From positions 38,023 through 102,022 of the forward strand of contig CALEPT010000123.1 of the NCBI GenBank assembly GCA_937910385.1: DNA of 64,000 nt. Reading direction: 5' to 3'. Positions 41,701 to 50,081 of this stretch are shown one piece after another (the stretch's first letter is position 1; each line of letters opens with the position of its first letter). Made by a program: the position numbers and the translations under genes. This stretch comes from an uncultured Ruminococcus sp. Lineage in GTDB: Bacteria > Bacillota > Clostridia > Oscillospirales > Ruminococcaceae. The notes under the pieces were generated by a model that saw only the letters and a program-made list of their open reading frames with translations, was not told the origin of the DNA and did no database searches.

Positions 41701-44553
41701 TTATTCTTCGGGCAATGTTATTAATTTCAGCAAATACTTTTGAATTGCAAGTGCGTCCTTGGAAGTGACGCCGTTGCCGACCTCAGAGCAGTCGGCATTT
41801 ATCATACCCGGAGCAGTGATATGTTCTGTATCAGAGCCGTTCTCACCGTATCTATCGGGATTTGCCTGTGCTTGGAGTACAAGTACGGCATCAGCCATTT
41901 CAACAGTTCCGTTGCAGTTGGCGTCGCCGTAGAGAACATCACTTTGCTGAGTAGAGGTAGTGGTTACGGAAGTGGTAGTAGTGGTAGTAGTTGTTGTTGT
42001 TGTTGTTGTGGTCGTAGTCTCTGACGATTTTGCGGGCTGGATTATGAATTTCTGACCCGAGCCGCCCCAGTAGCTCCACTGGCAGATGTTTGCGCCGCTA
42101 TCCAAGCTTATGCCGTATACATCAAGGCATGAGGTGCCGCCTGAAGCTGCTGTAAGTATCGTATACGAGCCGTCCTGATTGCAGTAGAAGCTGAATTTCT
42201 GCGAGACATCTCCCTTATATGCTGATAGGTAAGCGTCCTTGCCGTTATCGCCGGATCCGTCCTCTATGGTGAGATATTCGTCATCAGAGAGGCTTATCGT
42301 ATAGTAGCTGTCATCGAGCTTCGTGATCTTCCAAGCCTGAATATCGCTGTTCTGCTGAACGCTGCCGCCGTTTGAGCCTGACGACGCATTCAGAAGCAGA
42401 GAGCTGTTTATATTTTTTATTGTGTACCATCCGTCGTTGACCGTCGGGCAAACGGGCTTGATGTTCCAGAGCTGACAAGCGCCGCCCCAGTATTCATACT
42501 CTGCGATATTTCCGCCGTTTTCCTCGCTCCAGCCGAATACGTCCAGACCGGAAGCATCTCCGGAGGATTTTGATACGATACCGAACGAGCCGCGATCCTG
42601 AACAAGCTTGAAGAGCTGGTTATCCGCGCCGGTATACTCTGATATTTCAACATTTCCGTCATTTATGGTGATAGCTTTATTCTCGTCCGCCATTGCGGAT
42701 ATGAACACGTAGCCGTCCGAAGCCATATTTATGCGCCATTCCTGGTGCTTTCCGGAAGTGTAGGTCCATTGCTGGATATTTGAACCGTCAGTCGTGTCAC
42801 CGCCTGCGAGGTCAAGTGACTTTCCGTTGAAAACGCTCGTTATCGAGTAGGAAACTCCATTGAGCAGACCCGTATCATACAGATAAGCAGACTGTGTGAA
42901 ATGATCGGAGTCGGCAGCCTTATAGACGAGCTGACTGTCGGTAGTTCTGTCCACCATGTCCTGAGTGATATCATATGCTGCGACCTTGCTGCCCCAGATA
43001 CAGATGTTTATGCCCGTTGCGGTAAAGCACATCTTGGTGACGGGTGTATCAGCTTCGTCTGCCTGTACTATGAATGCGCCTTTGTAGGTTACTCCGCCCC
43101 ATGTAAAGCTCATATAGGGTGTACCGTCGGTCATTGTCCATGTTGCGGAGATATCGCCTGTGACTGTGCCGTCGGCGTTGAGGGTTATATTTATTGGCTT
43201 TTCAACGTCCGCCGAGACCTCATTGACGAAACTCTGGTTAGGGTTGTGCCAGATGAGCTCGTAATCACCGACTATAGCCTCCTTGGTGTGCCCCTTTTCG
43301 GAAATGGTCTCGCCGCTGTACTCGTATGGGGCAGCCGTTATCCAGCCGTCCTCGTTCATAATGAGCTGATGTACGCGCACCTCATGGAAGCCGTAGTCGT
43401 CATCGAACTTATTGTGGTATATAACGAAGAGCTTGCCGTCGTCGTCAACGAATGCCGAGTTGTGACCCTGAGCGGTATTCGGCTTTGAGTTGCAGCTCCA
43501 CTGATAATTGCTCATGAGACGCAGACCGGTATTGCCTGCGATGTTGTCGGTTGCCTTAGTGTATATGGCGGAGTTACCGTTTTCGTCAACGTACGGACCG
43601 GTGGGCGATTTGCTGCGGAAGATACGCATATTGTAGCCGCCCTTGTTGTTAAAGTAGCCGTATGACAGGAAGAGATAATAGTAGCCGTCCGAGCCGTCGG
43701 GCTGAGTCATATATTCGATATACGGACCCTCTCCCGAGCTCCAGTAGCCGCCTGCTATCTTCGTTCCCATGTATGCGTCGGAGGCATTGACCTGTGTTGC
43801 GTAGGTCGTATTGTAGTCCCTGAGACCCGAGCTCTCATCAAGTTCGAGCATATAGATACCGCCGAACCACGAGCCGTATATCATATGCAGTTCTCCGTTC
43901 TCGTCGTAGAAAACGCATGGGTCGATAGCGTTCGTGCCGTATTCAGCGTTCCAGCGGCCTGCTGAGGTGAGATAGCGGCTGAGGTCAGGATTGCTGCCGA
44001 GAACCTTCTCAACATCGGTGTTTTTATAGCTGTTTGCAGAGTTGGCAGGATTCGTCTCAAAGCCTGAATAAACTATAGTATCAATGTATGTATAAGGACC
44101 GTCGATATCATCGGCTGTACACATTACTATCGAGCTGTGCCAGTCATCTCCGTTTACCGAGAGATACATACAGTATTTGTTCAGGACGGGATTCCAGACG
44201 ATATCAGGAGCCCAGAGATTGCCTGAAAGGTCGTAGCCGCTGCTTGTATTCGACCATGTATTAGGTACGGCAAGATCTGTGTAGATATTGCTGAAGTAGG
44301 TGGTGTTTTTGGTACCTGCATTGGAGTTTGCGGTGTAAGTCCAGTTCATGAGGTCACTGGAGCGCGCAGCTGCAAGGTGAGAGCCGATTATGTAATAGCT
44401 CCCGTCATCAAGCTTCACGATAGAGGGATCGTGTACTGCAACTCTGCTGTACGCAGCGTCGGTTTTGAGCAGGCTGCGGTCAAGAGAGGGGAGAGCGGGC
44501 AGCAGTGCGAATGAGAGTACTATTGCCGCAGCTTTTTTTAGCGTATTTTTCAT
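41701..44553 (-). CDS. GH43 endo-arabinanase-like enzyme with two ricin-type lectin domains and a dockerin
   Basis: 950 residues. Signal peptide (1 to about 33), GH43 five-bladed propeller (about 36-330) with catalytic Asp42 (HDPS), Asp211 (AIDP) and Glu275 (SSGEGPYIE), a beta-sandwich of about 110 residues typical of arabinanases (to about 545), two ricin B-like/CBM13 repeats (about 550-710 and 715-850; QQW and Q.W turns), a run of about 16 Thr, and a dockerin (YGDANCNGTVEMADAV; NADCSEVGNGVTSKDAL). It should attack arabinan side chains of pectin. The ATG at 44553 has a GGAGG site. Confidence 0.93.
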   Translation of the reverse strand: MKNTLKKAAAIVLSFALLPALPSLDRSLLKTDAAYSRVAVHDPSIVKLDDGSYYIIGSHLAAARSSDLMNWTYTANSNAGTKNTTYFSNIYTDLAVPNTWSNTSSGYDLSGNLWAPDIVWNPVLNKYCMYLSVNGDDWHSSIVMCTADDIDGPYTYIDTIVYSGFETNPANSANSYKNTDVEKVLGSNPDLSRYLTSAGRWNAEYGTNAIDPCVFYDENGELHMIYGSWFGGIYMLELDESSGLRDYNTTYATQVNASDAYMGTKIAGGYWSSGEGPYIEYMTQPDGSDGYYYLFLSYGYFNNKGGYNMRIFRSKSPTGPYVDENGNSAIYTKATDNIAGNTGLRLMSNYQWSCNSKPNTAQGHNSAFVDDDGKLFVIYHNKFDDDYGFHEVRVHQLIMNEDGWITAAPYEYSGETISEKGHTKEAIVGDYELIWHNPNQSFVNEVSADVEKPINITLNADGTVTGDISATWTMTDGTPYMSFTWGGVTYKGAFIVQADEADTPVTKMCFTATGINICIWGSKVAAYDITQDMVDRTTDSQLVYKAADSDHFTQSAYLYDTGLLNGVSYSITSVFNGKSLDLAGGDTTDGSNIQQWTYTSGKHQEWRINMASDGYVFISAMADENKAITINDGNVEISEYTGADNQLFKLVQDRGSFGIVSKSSGDASGLDVFGWSEENGGNIAEYEYWGGACQLWNIKPVCPTVNDGWYTIKNINSSLLLNASSGSNGGSVQQNSDIQAWKITKLDDSYYTISLSDDEYLTIEDGSGDNGKDAYLSAYKGDVSQKFSFYCNQDGSYTILTAASGGTSCLDVYGISLDSGANICQWSYWGGSGQKFIIQPAKSSETTTTTTTTTTTTTTTTSVTTTSTQQSDVLYGDANCNGTVEMADAVLVLQAQANPDRYGENGSDTEHITAPGMINADCSEVGNGVTSKDALAIQKYLLKLITLPEE

Positions 44554-44676
44554 AAATTACCTCCGATCGACATTTTTACGGCTTTTGCCTGCCTATTGAG
44601 CTTAGCCGTTATAAGGCAATACCATAAGAAAATGATCGGCAGTTCTGCAACAGACCATGATCTTTGAGATATTGTC

Positions 44677-44699
44677 TTAACAAACTGATAATTTGTTAA
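44677..44699 (-). promoter_or_regulatory. Palindromic operator candidate at the GH43 transcript start
   Basis: TTAACAAA-CTGATAA-TTTGTTAA overlaps the predicted +1 of the promoter just upstream. Half-sites match those in the nifJ leader. Confidence 0.5.
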
Positions 44700-44703
44700 T
44701 AAT

Positions 44704-44732
44704 ATCATAACATATGTTTATCTGTATGTCAA
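44704..44732 (-). promoter_or_regulatory. Promoter of the GH43 gene
   Basis: Minus strand TTGACA (44732-44727), 17 bases, TATGAT (44709-44704). The leader to the start codon is about 145 bases and otherwise featureless. Confidence 0.8.
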
Positions 44733-44816
44733 TGAGTTTTTGTATTCTTTTTTTGAGATATTGTGCTTTAATGGCGATCATCCTGAGAAGCTTGTCTGAG
44801 ATCTGAATCATATCAA

Positions 44817-44845
44817 AAAAGGCGGACATTTAGAGTCCGCCTTTT
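44817..44845 (-). terminator. Terminator of the MIF / lysozyme-like operon
   Basis: AAAAGGCGGAC / GTCCGCCTTTT stem, followed on the minus strand by TTTTTTGAT. Confidence 0.85.
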
Positions 44846-44864
44846 ATGCATTATCCGATTATTT

Positions 44865-45977
44865 TCATGCTTCCGGGAGGGTGATCATATTCAGCATAAA
44901 TTTCTGGACGGCAAGAGCGTCTTTCGTGGTAAGACCGTCTCCGGAACCGGAGCAGTCCGCATTTATGAGCCCCTTCTCAGTGATATGTTCTTCCTCCGAA
45001 CCGGCAGTGCCGTATTTATCGGGGTTTGCCTGCACCTGGAGTATGAGGACTGCGTCCGCCATTTCCACAGTTTCGTTGCAGTTTGCGTCACCATAGAGGA
45101 TATCTTCTGCGGTTATCTCAGCCATACTCGGCTGACCGCTGCCCCACCATTCCCATACGTCGCCTTCGCGGTACTGGTCTGCCCGCTGATCACCTGTCCA
45201 TGTAAAAACGTTATCGTAGAGATGACCCTCCTCGTAGTACCATCGTGCAAGAGCGATTATCTCGTCGGGATAGTTTTTGTAGTAGCCGTCGTTTTCGCCT
45301 GTATATGTACACCAGCCCGTATTGAATCCTTTCAGAGCTCCTCGGACTACCTGATATCCTGTAAGACCTTCTTCATTGATACCGAGCTCGACGAAGTGGA
45401 GTATCTTGCGAATTCCCATATGATTTGAGATGATCGCGTCATAAAAGTTGGATTCGGTAAGGGAATACTGATACATTTCGGGGACATTATCCTCCTTCAT
45501 GAAGGTTGGGTCGCAGTCGGCGAAAGCTGTTACGGCAGTCTGCAGAGTTCCGTATGCATGGGCGGAGCTTACTCCAAAGCCCTGATCGTAGGCGGTTTCG
45601 ATATCTGCTCCGTCGCCGTTTCCGCCAAGTGTTGACTCTCTGGTGCCAATACCGAGGAAAAGTGCATATACCATTTCGCGGTCGGGCTGACCAAGACGGA
45701 CGGTAAGCAGATCCCAGTGTTCGTCGATCTCTTTGTAGAGAGCGTATTTAACTTCCTGCACAGACATAGCGTGATTGATAGCACGTATTTCCTCTGTAGA
45801 AGCGTTTGCCGGAGTGTTTCGCTCGCCGTAGTTGAATGGATTTCCTACGCCTTCGGTCTGAATATTGCGTGATGAGTCGTGAGCTATCGAATCGTCGGCG
45901 TAGGACGGTGCAGCGCACAGCTGGAGCACCATGACAGCTGATGCGGTGATGATGCTGAATAATTTTTTGATTTTCAT
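44865..45977 (-). CDS. Secreted dockerin protein with a divergent lysozyme/transglycosylase-like domain
   Basis: 370 residues: signal peptide (to about 26), a domain of about 240 residues, then a dockerin (YGDANCNETVEMADAV; NADCSGSGDGLTTKDAL). The middle domain is not a family I can name with certainty, but its motif order recalls SLT lysozyme folds: a helix with GIGTRESTLGG (Glu), then AYGTLQTAV, then GFNTGW and NYPDEIIALARWY. An attack on peptidoglycan or chitin-like chains is therefore a guess. GAGGTG precedes ATG 45977. It starts 10 bases after the MIF-like gene, in one operon. Confidence 0.7.
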   Translation of the reverse strand: MKIKKLFSIITASAVMVLQLCAAPSYADDSIAHDSSRNIQTEGVGNPFNYGERNTPANASTEEIRAINHAMSVQEVKYALYKEIDEHWDLLTVRLGQPDREMVYALFLGIGTRESTLGGNGDGADIETAYDQGFGVSSAHAYGTLQTAVTAFADCDPTFMKEDNVPEMYQYSLTESNFYDAIISNHMGIRKILHFVELGINEEGLTGYQVVRGALKGFNTGWCTYTGENDGYYKNYPDEIIALARWYYEEGHLYDNVFTWTGDQRADQYREGDVWEWWGSGQPSMAEITAEDILYGDANCNETVEMADAVLILQVQANPDKYGTAGSEEEHITEKGLINADCSGSGDGLTTKDALAVQKFMLNMITLPEA

Positions 45978-45987
45978 TTTATTCACC

Positions 45988-46329
45988 TCAGAAATTCGAG
46001 CCGTTCCAACCCCAGTTCTCGGTCTCGGAGTATTTGACGTAGATACGGTCGGAGGAGATCCCGAGGGTATCCCCGAGGATCCCTGTGATATGGCTTGTGA
46101 GTGTGGAAAGAGCATTGTGAGATGCATTGCCGAATATACTTACCTCCACCATAGCGGCAGGCTCTTCGCCGCCCTTGAACCAGAGTGCATGATCAGACTC
46201 AATTCCCACCATGAGCCAGTCTTCGGACTTTCCGGGAATAGCGGTTATAGCCTGACCAAGCTTGGTTTTGAGAGCAGTCTGTTGAGCTTGAGTTGCATGA
46301 GTGTTTGTTTTAACGTTGATAAATGGCAT
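45988..46329 (-). CDS. MIF-family tautomerase-like protein
   Basis: 113 residues, the size of macrophage migration inhibitory factor. The catalytic proline follows the initiator Met (MPFINVKTN), Lys and Ile at the expected positions are present, and the C-terminal half has the NASHNALSTLTSHITGILGDTLGISSDRIYVKYSE pattern with WGWNG at the end. No signal peptide. Bacterial relatives are phenylpyruvate or other tautomerases. AAGGAGG precedes ATG 46329. It is the first gene of an operon with a secreted dockerin protein, behind a 250-base structured leader. Confidence 0.88.
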   Translation of the reverse strand: MPFINVKTNTHATQAQQTALKTKLGQAITAIPGKSEDWLMVGIESDHALWFKGGEEPAAMVEVSIFGNASHNALSTLTSHITGILGDTLGISSDRIYVKYSETENWGWNGSNF

Positions 46330-46446
46330 GATAGGATCCTCCTTGTGAAGTATCGGTTATGATAGTTACATGTTAGCTCAGACAGTTTGCATATCATAGC
46401 CGTAATGTGTTTCTTTTATTGATTTATGATGACTGATTAATGTTTG

Positions 46447-46580
46447 GTTTGTCCCTCTGCAAGGGCAAACTGAGCATATCATCAGGAAGCGTGTATGCGT
46501 AAATTTCCTATCTTTAAAAGAATTTGCGCTCCATGAACGCAGTTCAGGACAATGGCTGTCTGAATGCGGTTATTGGGTAC
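46447..46580 (-). other. Four-hairpin structured element, copy B
   Basis: Diverged copy of 3013-3141 in the leader of the MIF-like gene. Stems: CAATAACCGC / GCCATTG type with G-U pairs, TGAAC/GTTCA, GCGCAAATT / AATTTACGC and GTTTGCCCTT / AGGGACAAAC. Where copy A has CCGAA/TTCGG copy B has TGAAC/GTTCA, a paired change. Confidence 0.65.
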
Positions 46581-46586
46581 ACATTG

Positions 46587-46615
46587 ATTATAGCATATAA
46601 TGGCTCAAAAAGCAA
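46587..46615 (-). promoter_or_regulatory. Promoter of the MIF / lysozyme-like operon
   Basis: Minus strand TTGCTT (46615-46610), 17 bases, TATAAT (46592-46587); the hairpin element starts seven bases downstream. Confidence 0.72.
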
Positions 46616-46966
46616 TAATTCGCGGCTAAAATTTTGAGCTCCGTTTTTCCGAGGCACGGCATGGAGGGCGGGCCTCGCGCTTATATCACATTATTGCAAA
46701 AAAAGACAGTTTACAGGAAAAATAGCCGTATCGCTTACATTGTTGATGTGAATTCCATATGTAGGAGTAAAGTTGTTCCTGTCGTCATATATTTATAATA
46801 GTATACCGGCAGTCGTTTGTTCTGAGGCAGAGGAATACTTTGAAAGGCGAAAAGCTGCTAACATAAAACCAATGGATTTTAACGTGCAAAATGCCCAAAA
46901 TATAGTTAAGCAATTTGCCGTAGTTTACAATTCTATAAAAAAATCCAAAAAAAACAAGCTTTTATG
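46616..46966. other. Gene-free divergent region
   Basis: AT-rich apart from a GC-rich patch near 46650-46680. A 69-codon frame at 46773-46982 lacks a ribosome site and was not accepted. No clear hairpin found. Confidence 0.4.
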
Positions 46967-46995
46967 TTGCAATTTAAGTTGAGGTGTGATATAAT
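46967..46995 (+). promoter_or_regulatory. Distal promoter of the pilus operon
   Basis: TTGCAA (46967-46972), 17 bases, TATAAT (46990-46995). Confidence 0.55.
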
Positions 46996-47169
46996 ATTTG
47001 TGTAAGTTCAACAATCCTGTGCGGAGGAACATCTCTGCGCCGGATCAAACTGTCTTGAAATTTGATTTTTGTAGAATAATTGCCGTTTTCTTATAGAAAA
47101 TATTACAACAGGTATAAATGTTGGTGAATATTAATAAAAAGCGGCCGGTTATTTATGTCAAAAAAGCGA

Positions 47170-47198
47170 TTGAAAAGTAACTTTTAAAATGTTATAAT
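47170..47198 (+). promoter_or_regulatory. Proximal promoter of the pilus operon
   Basis: TTGAAA (47170-47175), 17 bases, TATAAT (47193-47198), about 60 bases before pilC. Confidence 0.7.
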
Positions 47199-47258
47199 TG
47201 TTATTATTAAGGCAGTGCGAAAACGTTCATGCAAAGAATTAATTACGGAGGTGGTTTC

Positions 47259-48458
47259 ATGAAGAGTTTTTCTTACGTTGCCCAGGACGCTAAAGGCAAA
47301 CAGGTCAAGGGTATGATCAATGCCGAAAACGAACAGGAATTTCTTAAAAAAGTCAAAGAAAAAGGCTTGTTCGTGAAGGATTATAAGGAAAGCGATTCAG
47401 ACTATGCAAAATCTATCTACAAGTTCGACACCAAGGAGCTCTCATTCTGTTGTCGACAGCTGAGCGCCATGCTTACATCAGGCCTTACACTTGTAAAATC
47501 TATCGATATCTTGACAAAACAGCAGGAAAATGAAAAAGCAAGAGCTATATGGCAGGATATCTACGAAAACGTTCAGAAGGGTGAATCCTTCTCAACGACC
47601 CTCGAAATGCATGCCGGTTCTTTCCCGGAATTCCTGATCTCAATGGTCGGAGCAGGTGAGTCAAGCGGTTCGCTCGATATTATTATGACCAGAATGTCGG
47701 ATCATTATGCAAAAGAGAATAAGCTGAAAAACACTATCAAGGGCGCTATGACGTATCCTATAATCCTTGCCGTCCTGCTTGTAGTTGTTATGCTGTTCCT
47801 GTTTATCTTCATCATGCCTACTTTCATAGGAATGTATGACGATCCTAAGGATATGCCGGCTATAACCCGAGCTCTTGCGGCATTCAGTGATTTCCTGAGA
47901 TATAAATGGTATCTCGTTGTCGGAATAGCTGCTGCTCTGTATTTCGGTATAAGATACGCACTCAAGGTCCCGAGCGTAAAACTGAAGTTCGACCGTCTGA
48001 AGATAAAAGGTCCCGGTTTCGGGCCGCTTGTCTGCAAGATATATACCGGACGTTTTGCTCGTACTCTTTCTTCGCTTTATTCAAGCGGTATCCCAATGGT
48101 TGAATGCCTTGAAAGAGCTTCTTCGATACTCGGAAACGCTTACGTTGACGAAAAGTTTGAAGATGTTATCGACGAGGTAAAGCAGGGCGAGACCCTCTCG
48201 TCGGCAATCACAAGAACTGAGATATTCGAGCCTATGTTCTGCTCGGTAGTATTCGTTGGTGAAGAGTCTGGTGCACTTGACTCGATTCTTGAAAAGACCT
48301 CTGATTACTACGAGGAAGAATCCGACGCAGCCGTACAGAGACTTGTCGGAATGGTAGAGCCCCTCATGCTTGTTCTGATGGGCGTTATCATCGGACTGTT
48401 CGTAATGGGTGTTTATCCCGCACTTTACGGCTCTATGGAAAGTGTCGAAGACGAATAA
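47259..48458 (+). CDS. pilC: Type IV pilus inner-membrane platform protein PilC
   Basis: 399 residues with two GspF repeats, each ending in membrane helices (AMTYPIILAVLLVVVMLFLFIFIMPTF; then GMVEPLMLVLMGVIIGLFVMGVYPAL). Motifs LTSGLTLVKSIDILTKQ and LYSSGIPMVECLERAS are typical. It anchors the assembly and retraction ATPases. ATG 47259 follows GGAGG; an upstream ATG at 47229 has none. First gene of pilC - pilM/N - pilO - pseudopilins. Confidence 0.93.
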   Translation: MKSFSYVAQDAKGKQVKGMINAENEQEFLKKVKEKGLFVKDYKESDSDYAKSIYKFDTKELSFCCRQLSAMLTSGLTLVKSIDILTKQQENEKARAIWQDIYENVQKGESFSTTLEMHAGSFPEFLISMVGAGESSGSLDIIMTRMSDHYAKENKLKNTIKGAMTYPIILAVLLVVVMLFLFIFIMPTFIGMYDDPKDMPAITRALAAFSDFLRYKWYLVVGIAAALYFGIRYALKVPSVKLKFDRLKIKGPGFGPLVCKIYTGRFARTLSSLYSSGIPMVECLERASSILGNAYVDEKFEDVIDEVKQGETLSSAITRTEIFEPMFCSVVFVGEESGALDSILEKTSDYYEEESDAAVQRLVGMVEPLMLVLMGVIIGLFVMGVYPALYGSMESVEDE

Positions 48459-48482
48459 TAACGAGAAAGGTGGAAAGAATAA

Positions 48483-50066
48483 ATGCTTTCATTTGATATT
48501 ACCGATAGAAATATACGAGTTGTTAAGGGCGTTGAGAGCAACGGAAAGATCAAGATCAGCTCCGCTGCTACCCTTAATATTGAAGAGGATCTTATCGTAA
48601 ACGGTCACGTTAAGGACGTTCCTAACGTTGCTACTCTTATCAACGGTATCCTCAAGAAAAACAGAATGCCTGATAAAGAGGCTATCGTATCGATCTCATC
48701 TAACCTGACTATCTTCAAGGAAATGATAGTGGCTAAGGCTAAGAATCAGGATCTTCAGAAAACAGTTAAGCTTCAGATGCAGGCTGAGCTCAATCTGGAT
48801 GATTCCTACAGCGTTTCATATATCATAGTAGGCGATGCCGATACAGCTGAAGGCGGCGAGCCGGCGTACAAGATACTTGCTACCGCCTGCCCCTATGAGA
48901 TCGTAAACAGCTACAGAGAAGTGTTCAAGCTTCTCGGCATCTCACTCAAATCAGTTATGATAGGCTGTAACTGTATAACAAAGGTTTTGCTTGCAGATAC
49001 GAAGATCAAGTCGAAGATGCCGCTTCTCGCAGTTCAGATCGACAACAACTTCATTTCGCTCAACCTTTATGAGCAGGGTCAGCTCTCATTCTCACGTTTC
49101 GCTTCCATCGACCCTGCTGATTATGGCAACTCTGACGACTACGTTTTTGAAGCTGTAAACGAGAACATCTTCCGTATGCTTCAGTTCCACAGAAGCCGTA
49201 ATACAGGCGAATCTATCGAGAATGTAATCTTCTACGGAGATACACATGAGTATGTAAGACTCACAGACGAGCTTGAAAAGCTCGACCTTAAAACAAGCCT
49301 TATCAATGTTCCTCCGCAGATACATGGTCATGAGAATCTCGAGTTCTCGCTCTATGCAAACGCTATCGGCGCTATGTTCAAGAGAAATAAGGACATCGAG
49401 AAGATCAACCTTCTTGAAACAGATCTCGGTACCGCTGTTAAGAACAAGATCAAGGATGACAGTGCGGGAAACATCTTTATTGCTGCCGGACTTATCGTTC
49501 CGCTCATAATAGTCGGCGCTATTTGGGGCATACAGTCAATCAGAAACAAGTCTGTTGAAAATGATATCCAGGACTGTGTTGACTTTATCGAAAGCCCCAC
49601 TACCAAGAAAAAACTCGATCATGTTACTCACCTTGAAAATCTCAGAGATCAGGTGAATGCTTATCATGAAAAGATAGAGAATGCAAGCGATGCATTCCTT
49701 TCACAGCCTGAGATTCTGGGCGATCACTACGATAAGATCGAAACTATACTTGCTGATTCCTGTAAAGAGTATGAGATCGAAGAGTATAAAATACTCAATC
49801 CTTCATATTCCAATGGTACTATAACTTTCTCTGTTGAGTGTGATGCTACTGAGGCGATGGCTCAGGAGCTCCCGGCTACGCTTATTACCAATCTTGTCAA
49901 GGACAGCGATGACGAATTCACTGCTGCTCAGTATGGCGGATATACTGTTTCTTCCGGCGATGAGACTGATCCTGCGGATAACGGAACTGTACATTTTGAT
50001 ACTGCTGTTCAGCTTAAGAGCAAGCAGAGCGCATATCATCCCAGCGAAGAAGACGAAGAAGAATAA
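48483..50066 (+). CDS. PilM-PilN fusion, pilus alignment complex
   Basis: 527 residues. The first 330 are an actin-like PilM ATPase domain (LSFDITDRNIRVVKG; LLAVQIDNNFISLNLYEQGQLSFSR; ENVIFYGDT). A single transmembrane helix follows (about 335-357, NIFIAAGLIVPLIIVGAIWGI), then a coiled region and an outer alpha/beta domain as in PilN. In most pilus systems these are two proteins. It would link the cytoplasmic ring to PilO, coded 15 bases downstream. Ends in an acidic tail. Confidence 0.82.
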   Translation: MLSFDITDRNIRVVKGVESNGKIKISSAATLNIEEDLIVNGHVKDVPNVATLINGILKKNRMPDKEAIVSISSNLTIFKEMIVAKAKNQDLQKTVKLQMQAELNLDDSYSVSYIIVGDADTAEGGEPAYKILATACPYEIVNSYREVFKLLGISLKSVMIGCNCITKVLLADTKIKSKMPLLAVQIDNNFISLNLYEQGQLSFSRFASIDPADYGNSDDYVFEAVNENIFRMLQFHRSRNTGESIENVIFYGDTHEYVRLTDELEKLDLKTSLINVPPQIHGHENLEFSLYANAIGAMFKRNKDIEKINLLETDLGTAVKNKIKDDSAGNIFIAAGLIVPLIIVGAIWGIQSIRNKSVENDIQDCVDFIESPTTKKKLDHVTHLENLRDQVNAYHEKIENASDAFLSQPEILGDHYDKIETILADSCKEYEIEEYKILNPSYSNGTITFSVECDATEAMAQELPATLITNLVKDSDDEFTAAQYGGYTVSSGDETDPADNGTVHFDTAVQLKSKQSAYHPSEEDEEE

Positions 50067-50081
50067 GGAGGATAATCAACG

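Noticed and set aside
46773..46982. 69-codon open frame before the pilus operon
   Set aside because: No ribosome site, no family features, and it crosses a predicted promoter; most likely chance in AT-rich DNA.
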